DNA from: an uncultured Olsenella sp.
GTDB taxonomy: Bacteria; Actinomycetota; Coriobacteriia; Coriobacteriales; Atopobiaceae
Direction: 5' to 3'
Length of the DNA stretch: 64,000 nucleotides
NCBI GenBank assembly: GCA_949287905.1
Contig: CASEHX010000022.1
Coordinates: forward strand, 62,001-126,000
This document shows positions 41,050 to 50,707 of this stretch, piece by piece. Within the stretch, counting starts at the first letter, position 1, and every line of letters begins with the position of its first letter. A program made the position numbers and the translations under genes. The notes beneath the pieces are model-generated. The model had not been told where the DNA came from. It saw only the letters and a list, made by a program, of their open reading frames with translations, and did no database searches.

Positions 41050-42033
41050 CTAGCGCATGCGGCGCCCGGGGAACGGCATGATGGGCAGGCGTCCGCGGTA
41101 CGGGCTGACGAAGTCCTCCTCGCCGATCTGCTCGGATTCCTCGATCTCGGGGGAGACGCTCTCCACCACGCCGTTGGGGACGTCGGCGACGGGCATGTCG
41201 GTGATGTCGGGCACGACCGTCGCGACGGGCGGCTCCTCGCCGGCGGCCTGCGCGGCGGCCTCGGCCTTCTCGCGGTAGCGGACCATCATGTCTCGCTGCA
41301 GCTCGGTGACGCTGGGTGGCGCCCAGATGAGGGCGTTGGCTCCGGCGGCGACGGTGGCAGCGGCTGCCTCGCCGTCGCGGCCTCCGGTGGCGATGATCGG
41401 CAGGGCGGGGAAGGCGGCGCGCAGCTCGGCGATGACCTCGGGCGTGCGGCGCCCGGCAGCCACGTTGATGATGCGTGCACCCGACTGGATCTTCTCGGCT
41501 GCCTCGTTGTCAAAGCGCGTGATCGTGGCGATCACCGGGATGTCCACGGTGGAGGCCACCTGCGCGACCATCTCTGGCGTGGCGGGGGAATTGAGCACCA
41601 CGCCCGCGGCGCCCTGCATCTCCGAGACCGCGGCGAGCTCCGCGGCGCGCCGGCCGGTGGTGGTGCCGCCGCCCACGCCCACGAAGAGGGGTGCCTCGGC
41701 AACGGTGAGCAGCGCCTGCGTGATGGCGGGCTGCGCCGTGAAGGGGTAGACGGCAAAGATCGCGTCCGCGTTGGAGTTGCGGATCGCGGCGACGTCGGTG
41801 GAGTAGAGGAGCGTCCGGATGCGGCGCCCAAAGAGCGTGAAGCCGCTGCACTCCTCGTAGTTGTCCGGCACGCGCAGCGGGGCCTTGCGCAGGCGTCCCT
41901 CGATCGGCATGGGGCCGTCGGCGGCGGGCACCAGCTCGTGCGGGGAGTGTCCCACCTCAAAGATGCCGCTGCGGATGGCGTGAGAGATCCCCTGCTCCGA
42001 GGTCTCGTTCTTCTCGTTGGTCATGTCTTCCAC
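41050..42033 (-). CDS. Predicted TIM-barrel protein, unknown function
   Basis: 327 residues. Residues 60-255 look like a (beta/alpha)8 barrel with [38 protein letters not shown] and the phosphate-binding-type end [26 protein letters not shown]. Similar proteins in Firmicutes are listed only as hydrolases. The C-terminal 75 residues are acidic and Pro/Val-rich, ending in a basic patch (PFPGRRMR), and look disordered. The frame begins with GTG 42033; ATG 42024 is an alternative, and the GGGAGGG site does not decide between them. Confidence 0.65.
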   Translation of the reverse strand: MEDMTNEKNETSEQGISHAIRSGIFEVGHSPHELVPAADGPMPIEGRLRKAPLRVPDNYEECSGFTLFGRRIRTLLYSTDVAAIRNSNADAIFAVYPFTAQPAITQALLTVAEAPLFVGVGGGTTTGRRAAELAAVSEMQGAAGVVLNSPATPEMVAQVASTVDIPVIATITRFDNEAAEKIQSGARIINVAAGRRTPEVIAELRAAFPALPIIATGGRDGEAAAATVAAGANALIWAPPSVTELQRDMMVRYREKAEAAAQAAGEEPPVATVVPDITDMPVADVPNGVVESVSPEIEESEQIGEEDFVSPYRGRLPIMPFPGRRMR

Positions 42034-42134
42034 GGTCCCTCCCGGGATTCGCTGTCTTCAGCCAGTCTTTTGTTCCCCGTCTCGCGGCATCGTATACACG
42101 CGGCGAGAAGGACATTCTAGCGATTGCAAGACGC

Positions 42135-43298
42135 TTACTTTGCGTCGCCCTTCTCGAACTCCGCCGCGACCTCGCGCAGAAGCTCGCGGATCGGCAGGTG
42201 CTGCGGGCATGCCCGCTCGCAGGCGCCGCAGCCCACGCACTCGGATGCCAGGCCGTGGCCGTTGCCGGTGTGCGTGGTGCGGTAGTAGTACTCCGCGGAG
42301 TCCTCGTTGTAGGCGCGCTTGGCGTTGAGGCACGAGAAGAGCTCCGGAATGTTGATCTTCTTGGGGCAGCCGTCAACGCAGTAGCGGCAGGCGGTGCACT
42401 CCACGGCGCTCTGCCCGCGCAGGATCTGCGCCACGTGCCCCACGGCGGCGCGCTCCTCGTCCGAGAGCGGCACGAGCGGCGAGAAGGTCCGCACGTTCTC
42501 CGCGATCATCTCCGGGGTGCCCATGCCGGAGAGCACCATCTCGACGCCCGGCAGGCTCGCCGCAAAGCGCAGCGCAACGCTCGCCGGCGAGCCGTCGCCC
42601 ACGGCGGCCAGCGCCTCGCGCGCCTCGTCCGGCAGGTTCACGAGCATGCCACCCTTGACGGGCTCCATCACGATGACGGGCTTGCCGTGGGCCGCGGCCA
42701 CCTCGCAGCAGGCGTGGCTCTGGATCGCGCCGCTCTCCCAGTCCAGGTAGTTGACCTGCAGCTGGACGAACTCCATGTCCGGGTGGTCGGTGAGGATGCG
42801 GTCGAGGAACGCCGCGTCGCTGTGGAACGAGAAGCCCACGTGGCGCACCAGTCCGGCGTCGCGCGCGGCCAGGGCCTCGTCGTAGGCGCCGCAGCGCTGG
42901 TACTTGTCGTAGTTGCTCGGACCCTGCGAGTGCATGAGGTAGTAGTCGAGGTGGTCCACGCCGCAGGCGCGCAGCTGGTCCTCTATCAGCGGGCGGATGT
43001 CCTCGCGGCGCTCGAAGTTGCCCGGGGAGAGCTTGTCCGCGAGCAGGAACTCTGAGCGGTCGTGGCGCGAGGCGAGCGCGGCGGCGACGGCGGGCTCGGA
43101 GTTGCCGGAGTGATAGGGGCGCGCGGTGTCAAAGTAGTTGAGGCCACCGTCGATGAAGGCGTCGACCATCTGGGAGAACGTTCGCAGGTCGACGGTCTTG
43201 TCGTCGTTTACGGGCAGGCGCATGCAGCCAAAGCCGAGCTTGCCGCGTGCGGACTCGAAGGGCGTGCGGCGCGCTGCGCCCAGGTTTGCGTTAGTCAT
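42135..43298 (-). CDS. Aldo/keto reductase with C-terminal ferredoxin domain
   Basis: 387 residues. An AKR barrel (FDTARPYHSGNSE with the catalytic Asp/Tyr region, LLADKLSP for the lysine, YYLMHSQ for the histidine) is followed from about residue 290 by two [4Fe-4S] motifs, CTACRYCVDGCPKKI and CVGCGACERACPQHL. This architecture is common in anaerobes; the clusters may feed electrons from ferredoxin instead of NAD(P)H, but the substrate is unknown. ATG 43298 lies within the end of the permease gene (8-base overlap), so the two are translationally coupled. Confidence 0.9.
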   Translation of the reverse strand: MTNANLGAARRTPFESARGKLGFGCMRLPVNDDKTVDLRTFSQMVDAFIDGGLNYFDTARPYHSGNSEPAVAAALASRHDRSEFLLADKLSPGNFERREDIRPLIEDQLRACGVDHLDYYLMHSQGPSNYDKYQRCGAYDEALAARDAGLVRHVGFSFHSDAAFLDRILTDHPDMEFVQLQVNYLDWESGAIQSHACCEVAAAHGKPVIVMEPVKGGMLVNLPDEAREALAAVGDGSPASVALRFAASLPGVEMVLSGMGTPEMIAENVRTFSPLVPLSDEERAAVGHVAQILRGQSAVECTACRYCVDGCPKKINIPELFSCLNAKRAYNEDSAEYYYRTTHTGNGHGLASECVGCGACERACPQHLPIRELLREVAAEFEKGDAK

Positions 43299-44682
43299 GG
43301 CGTTCCTCTCCCTCGCGATGCCGGACCATTGTACGCCCGGCGCAGACTCGTGCGACGGAAAGAAGAACCGCGAGCTCCAGGGCAACGAACACGGCGCGCA
43401 CGGGCTCGGCCAGGCCGGAGAGCCCCACGAAGAGACAGCACGCGCTCGCCAGGACGGGGGCCACCCGTCCGCGCAGGACGCCCGCCTCGCCCGCGGCGCG
43501 CAGGCGCCATGCCGCCGCGAAGTAGGGGAGCATGAGCAGCATGGCAAGGCAGACGCTCACCTCGGAGACGTCTCCGTTGGGTATGAGCCCGCCCGTCTGC
43601 ACGACGGCGTGGACGCAGGACCATGCGAGCATGGCGGCCGTTGCCACGAGTGCGCTGCTGACGGGAAAGCGGAGACGCCCGCTCTCGCGAGCGAGCCAGC
43701 TGCCGGCGCGGCCGGGCACGTCCCCGCGCAGGCCGAGAGCCTGTGGCAGACGCTGCAGCGAGAGCACGAGGCCGTTGCCCGTTCCCAGCACGGCGAGAAA
43801 CGCGATGAGGTTGGGCCACGCGGCCGCGCGCTCGCCGAAGAGGCGCGAGAAGAGCAGCGCGAGGCTGCCGTCGCCCGCCTCCATCACGGTGGCGGGGCCG
43901 AGCGCGACGGAGATGCCCACGAAGTAGGCCAGGTAGAGCGCGAGGATCGCGAGCGGTGCCGCGACGAGCGCGATGGGCAGGTTGCGGCGGGCGTCACGGA
44001 GCTCGGGGGCGATGGAGGTCGCTGCCGGCCAGCCGTCAAAGGAGAAGGCGATCGGCGCCGCGGCGGCGAGCCAGGCAAGGCCGCCCGTGCCGGCGCCACC
44101 GACCGCGATGCTCGTCGTTCCAGCTCCCGCCTGCGCCCACCCGCCGAGAACCGCGAACAGGCCGACGGTTCCAACGGCGACGAGCGGGGCCACCTTGACC
44201 ACGGTAAAGGCGTTCTGCGCCCAGCCGGAGAGGCGTGGCGCGAGCGCGTTTGCCACCGAGCAGGCGAGCATGAGCGCAAGCCCGATCGCCATCTGGTTTG
44301 TCAGCGTGCCCGGCAGCCCAAGCACCATGCACGCGTAGGCGCCCGCCACCCAGAAGATCACCGCGGATATGGACGGCAGGTAGACGAAGGCGTAGTGCAG
44401 GCCGATGAGCCGGGCAAAGCGGGGAGAGACAAAGCGGGCCGCATAGTCCACCAGACCGCCGGCACCGTCGGTGCGTGCGGCAAAGAGCGAGAGGCAGAGA
44501 CCGCCAAAGACGATGTAGGTGGCGGCGAGGCAGAACATGACCACGCCCAGCCCGATGCTGCCTCCCGTGGCTATGAGCACGTTGTCGGACTTGAAGAAGA
44601 TGCCCGATCCGATGCAGATGCCCATGATGAGGCAGACCGCCGTGAGCAGCGAGTAGCGGCGACGCGCGTCCTTCTCGGCCAT
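43291..44682 (-). CDS. APC-family amino-acid permease
   Basis: 463 residues with about 12 helices. The first helix VCLIMGICIGSGIFFKSDNV carries the unwound G-S-G-I substrate motif of LeuT-fold APC transporters; SFDGWPAATSIAPELRDARRNLP is the conserved loop after helix 6. Closest in style to LAT/serine-threonine exchangers. ATG 44682 follows GAGGAGAG; the longer upstream frame has no start signal. Coupled to the AKR gene, which suggests the permease and reductase deal with the same compound or its product. Confidence 0.9.
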   Translation of the reverse strand: MAEKDARRRYSLLTAVCLIMGICIGSGIFFKSDNVLIATGGSIGLGVVMFCLAATYIVFGGLCLSLFAARTDGAGGLVDYAARFVSPRFARLIGLHYAFVYLPSISAVIFWVAGAYACMVLGLPGTLTNQMAIGLALMLACSVANALAPRLSGWAQNAFTVVKVAPLVAVGTVGLFAVLGGWAQAGAGTTSIAVGGAGTGGLAWLAAAAPIAFSFDGWPAATSIAPELRDARRNLPIALVAAPLAILALYLAYFVGISVALGPATVMEAGDGSLALLFSRLFGERAAAWPNLIAFLAVLGTGNGLVLSLQRLPQALGLRGDVPGRAGSWLARESGRLRFPVSSALVATAAMLAWSCVHAVVQTGGLIPNGDVSEVSVCLAMLLMLPYFAAAWRLRAAGEAGVLRGRVAPVLASACCLFVGLSGLAEPVRAVFVALELAVLLSVARVCAGRTMVRHREGEERHD

Positions 44683-44921
44683 GGGTGGTCTCTCCTCTCG
44701 CTTGCGGGTCGGACCATCGTATCCCGCGGAGAGCGCCCGCGTTGGGCGCAGCCGAGAAGAACGGCGGAACGGCAGCGGTTCTCCATTCCCGGAGGCCATG
44801 CCGGGACGGCAGTCGGGCCCCGCCTCCCGCCTCACCCGATCGACCATTCGACCGCCGGGGTAGTGACGTCGCTCCGCAGCGGGTATCCTTAGTTGACCTT
44901 TCGTCGTTCTAAGGAGCGCAT

Positions 44922-45878
44922 ATGCTGGCAAGCTTCATCAGCGTCGTCCTCATGGTGGCGGTCGTCTTCCTGATTGTGGGCATTGTCACCGGCAACCTGT
45001 TCTACGTGGTCAAGCAGCAACATGCCGTGATCATCGAGCGGCTGGGCAAGTTCCACCGCATCGTGGGCGCGGGCTTCCACGCCAAGATCCCGTTCGTGGA
45101 TCGCAAGGCCGCCACGGTCTCCCTGCGCACGATGAAGAACGGCTTCAACATCGACGTCAAGACGCAGGACAACGTCACCATCGGCCTCGAGGTCTCCGCG
45201 CAGTACCACGTGAGCTACGAGACCGGCGCAACGCCGCAGCAGTCCGGCGTCTACAAGAGCTACTACATGCTGCAGCAGCCCGTGGCGCAGATGCGCGACT
45301 TCATCACCGACGCCCTGCGCTCGTCGATCCCCGTCTACACGCTCGACGAGGTCTTCGCCAAGAAGGACGACATCGCGCGCGACGTCAACGACACCGTGTC
45401 CGAGCAGATGACCGCCTACGGCTTCACGCTCGTCTCGACGCTCATCACCAAGATCGCGCTGCCAGCCGAGGTCGAGGACTCGATGAACCAGATCAACGCC
45501 GCCCAGCGCACCAAGGCCGCGGCGCAGGACCTGGCCGAGGCCGACCGCATCCGTCGCGTGACCGAGGCCCAGGCAGAGGCCGAGGCCATGGAGAAGTCCG
45601 GCGAGGGCATCGCCAACCAGCGCAAGGCCATCGCCGCCGGCATCTCCGACTCGCTCTCCACGATTCAGGAGACGGGCGTCTCCGCGGCCGAGGCCAACCA
45701 GCTCTTCATGTTCACGCAGTGGACCGAGATGATGGGCGAGTTCGCCAAGGCGGGCAAGGCGTCCACCGTGGTCCTGCCGAGCGACTTCACGCAGACGGCC
45801 GGGGTGTTCGAGCAGATGGTGACCGCGCAGTCCGCCGGGCGCGACGCGACCGTGCCGCCGACGCGCCCGCAGCAGTAG
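44922..45878 (+). CDS. SPFH-domain (stomatin/prohibitin-like) membrane protein
   Basis: 318 residues: one N-terminal helix (about 5-27), an SPFH domain (QQHAVIIERLGKFHRIVGAGFHAKIPFVD), and a helical Ala/Glu-rich C-terminal region (AEADRIRRVTEAQAEAEAM) that forms oligomers. Such proteins scaffold membrane domains. No NfeD partner gene is next to it. AAGGAG sits ideally before the ATG. Confidence 0.92.
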   Translation: MLASFISVVLMVAVVFLIVGIVTGNLFYVVKQQHAVIIERLGKFHRIVGAGFHAKIPFVDRKAATVSLRTMKNGFNIDVKTQDNVTIGLEVSAQYHVSYETGATPQQSGVYKSYYMLQQPVAQMRDFITDALRSSIPVYTLDEVFAKKDDIARDVNDTVSEQMTAYGFTLVSTLITKIALPAEVEDSMNQINAAQRTKAAAQDLAEADRIRRVTEAQAEAEAMEKSGEGIANQRKAIAAGISDSLSTIQETGVSAAEANQLFMFTQWTEMMGEFAKAGKASTVVLPSDFTQTAGVFEQMVTAQSAGRDATVPPTRPQQ

Positions 45879-45935
45879 GGGCTCGGCAACTGGCTGGATG
45901 CGTGCGGGCACCGGGCATGCGCCTGGGGGCCTCGG

Positions 45936-46062
45936 CTTCTCCTGCCGGGCCCTGCGGTCTTCTCGCCGTGGCTTCTCATGCGCATGCTCCGCGGGCTTCT
46001 CGCCGTGACCCGTCTCGACAGGCCCTGCGATCTTCTCGTCGTGACCCGTCTCGCCACACGGC
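45936..46062. repeat. Degenerate direct repeats
   Basis: CTTCTCGCCGTG or close variants start at 45959, 45996 and 46032 (36-37 bp apart), the last two followed by ACCCGTCTCG. The copies are diverged. This is the gap between the SPFH and HAD genes. Confidence 0.6.
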
Positions 46063-46171
46063 CCTTGGGATGGAGTTCTTATCGCGATTTGTTGTGGGGC
46101 GGCCCCCTGGTGGGCCGCCCTTCGTATAGAATGCCGCCTCGGATTTGGGTTACGAGAAGAGAGGATGCGCG

Positions 46172-46840
46172 ATGCCCACGCCCCAGGCAGTGATCTTTGA
46201 CATGGACGGGACCCTCATCGACACGGAGCGGGTGAGCCAGACCGCATGGCGCCGCGCCGCGACTGACCTGGGCCTGGACGTGCCCGAGCGCATCTGGAAC
46301 GCCTTTGTGGGCTGCAGCATCCCCAACGCCCGCAAGATGATCAACGACCTGTTTGGCGACGAGGGGCTCACCGACCGTCTCTTCGCGCACCAGCGCGACC
46401 TCTTCTTTGCGCTCGAGGACGAGATCCTCGCCCCGCGCGAGGGCGCGCTCGAGGCGCTGCGGACGCTGGCCGACGCGGGCATGACGCTCGCGCTCGCCAC
46501 CACTACAGCGCGCGAGCACGCCCTGAAGGAGATGGAGCGCTTTGGCATGGCGCCGTTCTTCTCCACGATGACCTTTGGAGACGAGATCGAGCGCTCCAAG
46601 CCCGCTCCGGACATCTACTTTGAGGCCGCGCGTCGTCTGGGAGTGGCGCCCGAGGTGTGTGCCGCCGTTGAGGACTCGATGAACGGGGCGCGCGCCGCGC
46701 TTGCCGCAGGCATGGCCACGTTCCTGGTACCGGAGTGGGCCGAGGCTACGCCTGACGTCGCCGACGCGTGCGCGGCGGTGCTCGGCGGCTTGGCGGAGGT
46801 CCCGGCGGCGATTCTGGGCCGCACGGCGGTTTTGGCTTAG
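46172..46840 (+). CDS. HAD-family phosphatase, beta-phosphoglucomutase-like
   Basis: 222 residues. Motif I FDMDGTLIDTE, a helical cap, motif II ALATTTARE, motif III ERSKPAPDIYFEAA and motif IV VCAAVEDSMNGARAA. This subclass includes phosphatases for sugar phosphates and beta-phosphoglucomutases. ATG 46172 follows GAGAGG. Confidence 0.9.
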   Translation: MPTPQAVIFDMDGTLIDTERVSQTAWRRAATDLGLDVPERIWNAFVGCSIPNARKMINDLFGDEGLTDRLFAHQRDLFFALEDEILAPREGALEALRTLADAGMTLALATTTAREHALKEMERFGMAPFFSTMTFGDEIERSKPAPDIYFEAARRLGVAPEVCAAVEDSMNGARAALAAGMATFLVPEWAEATPDVADACAAVLGGLAEVPAAILGRTAVLA

Positions 46841-46849
46841 CGACTGCTG

Positions 46850-47390
46850 CGAGCGGAGGGCCGCGGCGCGGGGGCGCTTGGGGCTTGGCGCCCTTGGAGC
46901 GGCGCGGCGCGAGGGCGCTTGGGGTTTGGCGCGATCGGAGGGTTGCGGCGCTGGCGCGCTTAGGGTTTGGCGCGATCGGAGGGTTGCGGCGCTGGCGCGC
47001 TTAGAGAACGCCGCGATCGGAGATCGCCGACGCGAGAGCGCTTAAGGTTTGCCGCCTTTGGAGGGTCGCGGTGCTGACGCGCTTAGAGATTCGTCCCATT
47101 GGAGGGCCCGCGCCTTGTCTCGCTTAGGAAACGCCGCGATCGGAGGGTTCTTCTCGCCGGACGGGCGCCGAGGGTCTCCGATCGCGCCGATGTTCAAGCA
47201 GAAATCTTGGATGACGCTCCAACGGGGCTGATTTCTAAGCGCTCCTGCGTCCCGGCTCTCAAATGGGGCGGATAGTAAAGCGCGTCGACGTCCCGGCCCT
47301 CGAATGGAGCGGATCCCAAAGCGTCCTAGCGTCCCGGCCCTCGAATGGGGCAAATCATAAAGCGCGTCGACGTCTATCCCCCCAACGGAT
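46850..47390. repeat. Palindromic array 3: degenerate 41-bp units, forward then inverted
   Basis: Forward units are marked by GCGATCGGAG at 46931, 46972 and 47013, with weaker units on both sides, each containing GCGCTTAGGGTTTGGC or a variant. After about 47150 the units are inverted; three consecutive 41-bp units contain CCCTCGAATGG-type and AAAGCGCGTCGACG-type blocks (about 47255-47380). The two halves are partly complementary. Sequence differs from arrays 1 and 2 but the plan and unit length agree. The rest of the gene-free stretch to 47678 holds a GCGTCGAGTGC...GCACTCGACGC hairpin (about 47558-47592) and CCCCGGCTC...GAGCCGGGG (about 47625-47655), a likely terminator for the minus-strand permease gene. 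Confidence 0.85.
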
Positions 47391-47678
47391 CGAGTTCCTG
47401 GCGGATGCGTCACAGAGCTGGCGGTTTGGCAGGGGCCGACGAGCTGGGCGGGGGAGTCCTTCGTCGATAGCATGCCAAACATCGCGTCGAATGCGCGCCC
47501 CGTGTGGGGTTTGAGCGCGCAGTGGGCGAGAATAACGTCCGCTCGGACACGAAATGCGTCGAGTGCGCGGAATCCAGCGTGCACTCGACGCGCTTTTCGG
47601 CAGGCGGACGGCCTGCGGCGCAAATGCCCCGGCTCACGAGTCGCGGCGAGCCGGGGCCGGGGAAGAAATCGTAAGCCG

Positions 47679-50600
47679 CTACAGCGCGTCCGCGCGCAGG
47701 GCCTCAACGAGGTTCATCGCGTGCGTCTTGTGCAGGGCGTAGCCGGCGCTCGCGGCGAGCACGACGGCAACAACGGCAAATGCCAGCGCCACGTGGCCCC
47801 ACGGCATCTCGAAGGTGAGCGTGGAGATGGAGCTCGAGAGTGCCGCGAAGAAGCCCCAGTTCACGAGCGTCGCCAGCATCACGCCGCCCACAAGGCCCTT
47901 GACCGCGAAGTCCGCGCACTCGAGGAAGATCATCCTGCGGAACGCGCGTCGTCCCATGCCCATGGACTGCAGCGCCGCGAACTCGCGCGTGCGCAGCATG
48001 AGGCCGGACGCAATGGTGTTGAAGACGTTGGCCACGGCAATCGCCATCGTGATCGCAATGAAGCAGTACAGGAACACGTTCACGGTGAAGATCATCGCGT
48101 TGTACTCGCGCAGGGACTCGCGCAGGTTGTTGATGGTGACGGTGTCGATGTCGCCGCGCGCGCCGAACGCCTCCTGGATGCCCTCGGTGACAGCGTTCTC
48201 GTCAGCGCCTTCCACGAAGCTCGCAAAGTACTGGATGATCGACGTGCTCATCGCGCTCTCGAGCTCGCTCCCAAAGACGGCGCTCGCGGGCATCACGAAC
48301 GTGAGCCCCGTGGCCTCCGCCATCAGGGTGCTGCCAATGGGGAAGCTCTCGCCCAGGTCGTCGGTGCAGGCGACCACGGGCACGCTCATCGTCTGGAGAC
48401 CCAGCTCAGAGGCGGGCGAGACGAACGTCACCTCGGTGGCATCCTCGTTGCGCTCGCGCAGCCCGTAGATACCGTCGTCGTTCATGCCGAGCCACTGGTT
48501 GTCCGCGAGGTCTGCCAGCAGCACGTCGATCGTCTCGGCGCTCCCCGTGAAGGGCTCAACGGTGCCGTAGGTGCTCTCGTTGGTGGTGCTCACGCGGTTG
48601 AAGGCCACGCAGGAGGCGTGCTCGGGGTCCGCGGCGTCGCCGGAGAGGCCGAGGTCTGCCGCGAGCGCGTGCCACGTTGCGTCGTCCACGAGGTAGAAGT
48701 CGGCGCTGCCGTAGCCCTCGCGGTCCATCTGAAAGCCGCCATAGGGCGAGCTTGCGTCATAGGCGTCCACTGCGTCCCAGTTCACGCCGGCGGGGTCCAC
48801 GTGCACGGAGCCGTAGGTGCGGACGATGCCGCTCGCGCTGCCCTCCTTGACGCCGCTCACACGGGAGATCTCCGTGGTGATGTCGTTCATGTTGACGGCG
48901 GCGGGCGAGTCGGCAAGCTCGCTCGAGGTCTCTGACATGGAGACCCACATCTGCATGTCGGCGCTGCCGCCGTAGTCGATGTAGCTCGTCATGCCGCTCA
49001 GGTAGTCGGATACGAGCCCGGCCGTCACGAGCAGCGCCACGGAGACGGCGAGCGCCATCGCGGACGCACGGGACTTGCCGGCAGAGACGGCCAGCGTGCG
49101 GCGGGCGAGAAACGCCGGCATGCCGCCGAGGCGCGCCGCCAGCCCACGCGGACGCCGACCGTCCGCCGAGAAGTCGTCCATCGCCGTGCGACGACGCCGG
49201 AACACGCGCAGGAGACGCTTGCTCGGCCGCACGTCCTGCGTCTGACGGATGGCGTCCACGGCCGAGACGCTGCTCGCGCGCACCGCAGGGGCGAGCGCGC
49301 TCACCAGAAGCGCAAGGGCGCCGAGTGCGATGGCCGCCACGGCGTCGAGCGGCCGGAGCACGAGGCCCACCGTGACGCCGTTGCCCACGATCATCGACCA
49401 GCCCTCGGCGGTGAGCGCAAAGGCCACGGCCGCCCCGCCAATGCCGAGCGCCACGCCGATCGGGATGCCGATGAGCCCGATGATGCCTGCCTCCACATAG
49501 ACCGTGCGCCTGAGCTGCTGGCGCGAGGCGCCGAGCGAGGCCAGCAGGCCGAACTGCCGCGTACGCTCTGAGATGGAGATCCTGAACGCATTGGAGATGA
49601 GCGAGACGGCTGCCACCACGATCACGGCGGCGAGCACGCCCGCGAAGAGCACGAGCGAGGTGGTGATCTGGCGGCCCGTGTCGAGGCCCTGGTACATGAG
49701 CAGGGAGGAGTTGGTAGCCCAGCTTCCATCCTCGCCGAGGAGGCGCACCATGAGCTGGTCGAGCTCGTCCTCGCTCGCATAGCCGGTGGTCGAGAAGAAC
49801 GCGTTGCCGACGGCGCTCTCGGAGGCGGTCATGGCAGGCTCGTCGGGGCTGACGTAGGCCACGTTGCCGTCGCTATAACTTGTGTTCACGAAGCCAACCA
49901 CGGTGTAGGTGCGCGCCTCGCCGACGTCGGTCAGGGTCTCAAGGACGGTCTTGCCCTCGTTGATGGAGCCGTCTTCGCCTGTCTCGTAGCTGTACTCGAC
50001 CTGGAAGAGGGCGCCGGACTTGATGGGGGTCTCCGGCTCGCTCGCCCACACGCGCCTGCCAGCGGCAAGCGTGACCTCGCTGCCAAGCTCGAGTTCGCCC
50101 TCAGAGGTGGCGCCGCTATCTACGCCAGAGAGCTGCGACGCTCCGGAGACGAGCGTCTCGCCGCGCAGGTACGCAGGAAGCGCGATCTCGCCGGGCTTCT
50201 CGGGAAGGCGCCCTTCGTCAAGCTCCGGGGTGGGGTAGACCGCGTAGTCGGTGTCTCCCGCCGCGCGCGGGGTGTTCGCGCTCTCCACGGGCAGGTCATA
50301 GATGCCGAGGTAGGCGCCTGCGTATTCGGCGTTCTCCTCCGAGAGCGCGACGGCGCCGAGGTCGCGGCGGGTGGCGAGGCGGTCGAGGTGGTCGCCGGCG
50401 AGCGTGCGGAGGTTGCCGAGCGTGGCGTCGTCGGTGTAGTCGAAGGACTCCTGCCAGACGCCGTCGGTGGAGCGCATGTAGTTCACGATGGCGGCGTGCA
50501 GGCTCGTGACGCTGGCGAGCACGGCCATGAGCAGGCCCGTTGCGAGCGCCACGCCCACGATCGTGACCGTGGTCCGCACGCGGTTGGCCCTGAGCGAACG

Positions 50601-50705
50601 CAGCGTGAAGCGGGTGAAGACGTTGCCGCGCGGTGCGACGGCGGCCGCGAGCGCGCGGTCCTTATCGTCCCGCGTGCCCTTATCGCCCTTGAAGTGCTTG
50701 GCCAT
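47679..50705 (-). CDS. FtsX-family ABC transporter permease (large, two FtsX domains)
   Basis: 1008 residues. A first helix near residue 45 (VTIVGVALATGLLMAVLA), a large extracytoplasmic region, a three-helix FtsX domain near 390-530, a second start helix near 555, a second large external region and a final FtsX domain at about 870-1000 with TREFAALQSMGMGRRAFRRM. This doubled layout is that of antimicrobial-peptide and lipoprotein-type permeases. ATG 50705 follows GAGGT and lies two bases after the ATPase stop; a longer frame running back through the ATPase gene is spurious. A two-component system upstream suggests envelope-stress or peptide-antibiotic detoxification. Confidence 0.9.
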   Translation of the reverse strand: MAKHFKGDKGTRDDKDRALAAAVAPRGNVFTRFTLRSLRANRVRTTVTIVGVALATGLLMAVLASVTSLHAAIVNYMRSTDGVWQESFDYTDDATLGNLRTLAGDHLDRLATRRDLGAVALSEENAEYAGAYLGIYDLPVESANTPRAAGDTDYAVYPTPELDEGRLPEKPGEIALPAYLRGETLVSGASQLSGVDSGATSEGELELGSEVTLAAGRRVWASEPETPIKSGALFQVEYSYETGEDGSINEGKTVLETLTDVGEARTYTVVGFVNTSYSDGNVAYVSPDEPAMTASESAVGNAFFSTTGYASEDELDQLMVRLLGEDGSWATNSSLLMYQGLDTGRQITTSLVLFAGVLAAVIVVAAVSLISNAFRISISERTRQFGLLASLGASRQQLRRTVYVEAGIIGLIGIPIGVALGIGGAAVAFALTAEGWSMIVGNGVTVGLVLRPLDAVAAIALGALALLVSALAPAVRASSVSAVDAIRQTQDVRPSKRLLRVFRRRRTAMDDFSADGRRPRGLAARLGGMPAFLARRTLAVSAGKSRASAMALAVSVALLVTAGLVSDYLSGMTSYIDYGGSADMQMWVSMSETSSELADSPAAVNMNDITTEISRVSGVKEGSASGIVRTYGSVHVDPAGVNWDAVDAYDASSPYGGFQMDREGYGSADFYLVDDATWHALAADLGLSGDAADPEHASCVAFNRVSTTNESTYGTVEPFTGSAETIDVLLADLADNQWLGMNDDGIYGLRERNEDATEVTFVSPASELGLQTMSVPVVACTDDLGESFPIGSTLMAEATGLTFVMPASAVFGSELESAMSTSIIQYFASFVEGADENAVTEGIQEAFGARGDIDTVTINNLRESLREYNAMIFTVNVFLYCFIAITMAIAVANVFNTIASGLMLRTREFAALQSMGMGRRAFRRMIFLECADFAVKGLVGGVMLATLVNWGFFAALSSSISTLTFEMPWGHVALAFAVVAVVLAASAGYALHKTHAMNLVEALRADAL

Positions 50706-50707
50706 GG

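Noticed and set aside
47263..47514. Small plus-strand frames in the 46.8-47.7 kb gap
   Set aside because: They follow the degenerate repeats, have no ribosome sites and no recognisable protein features.
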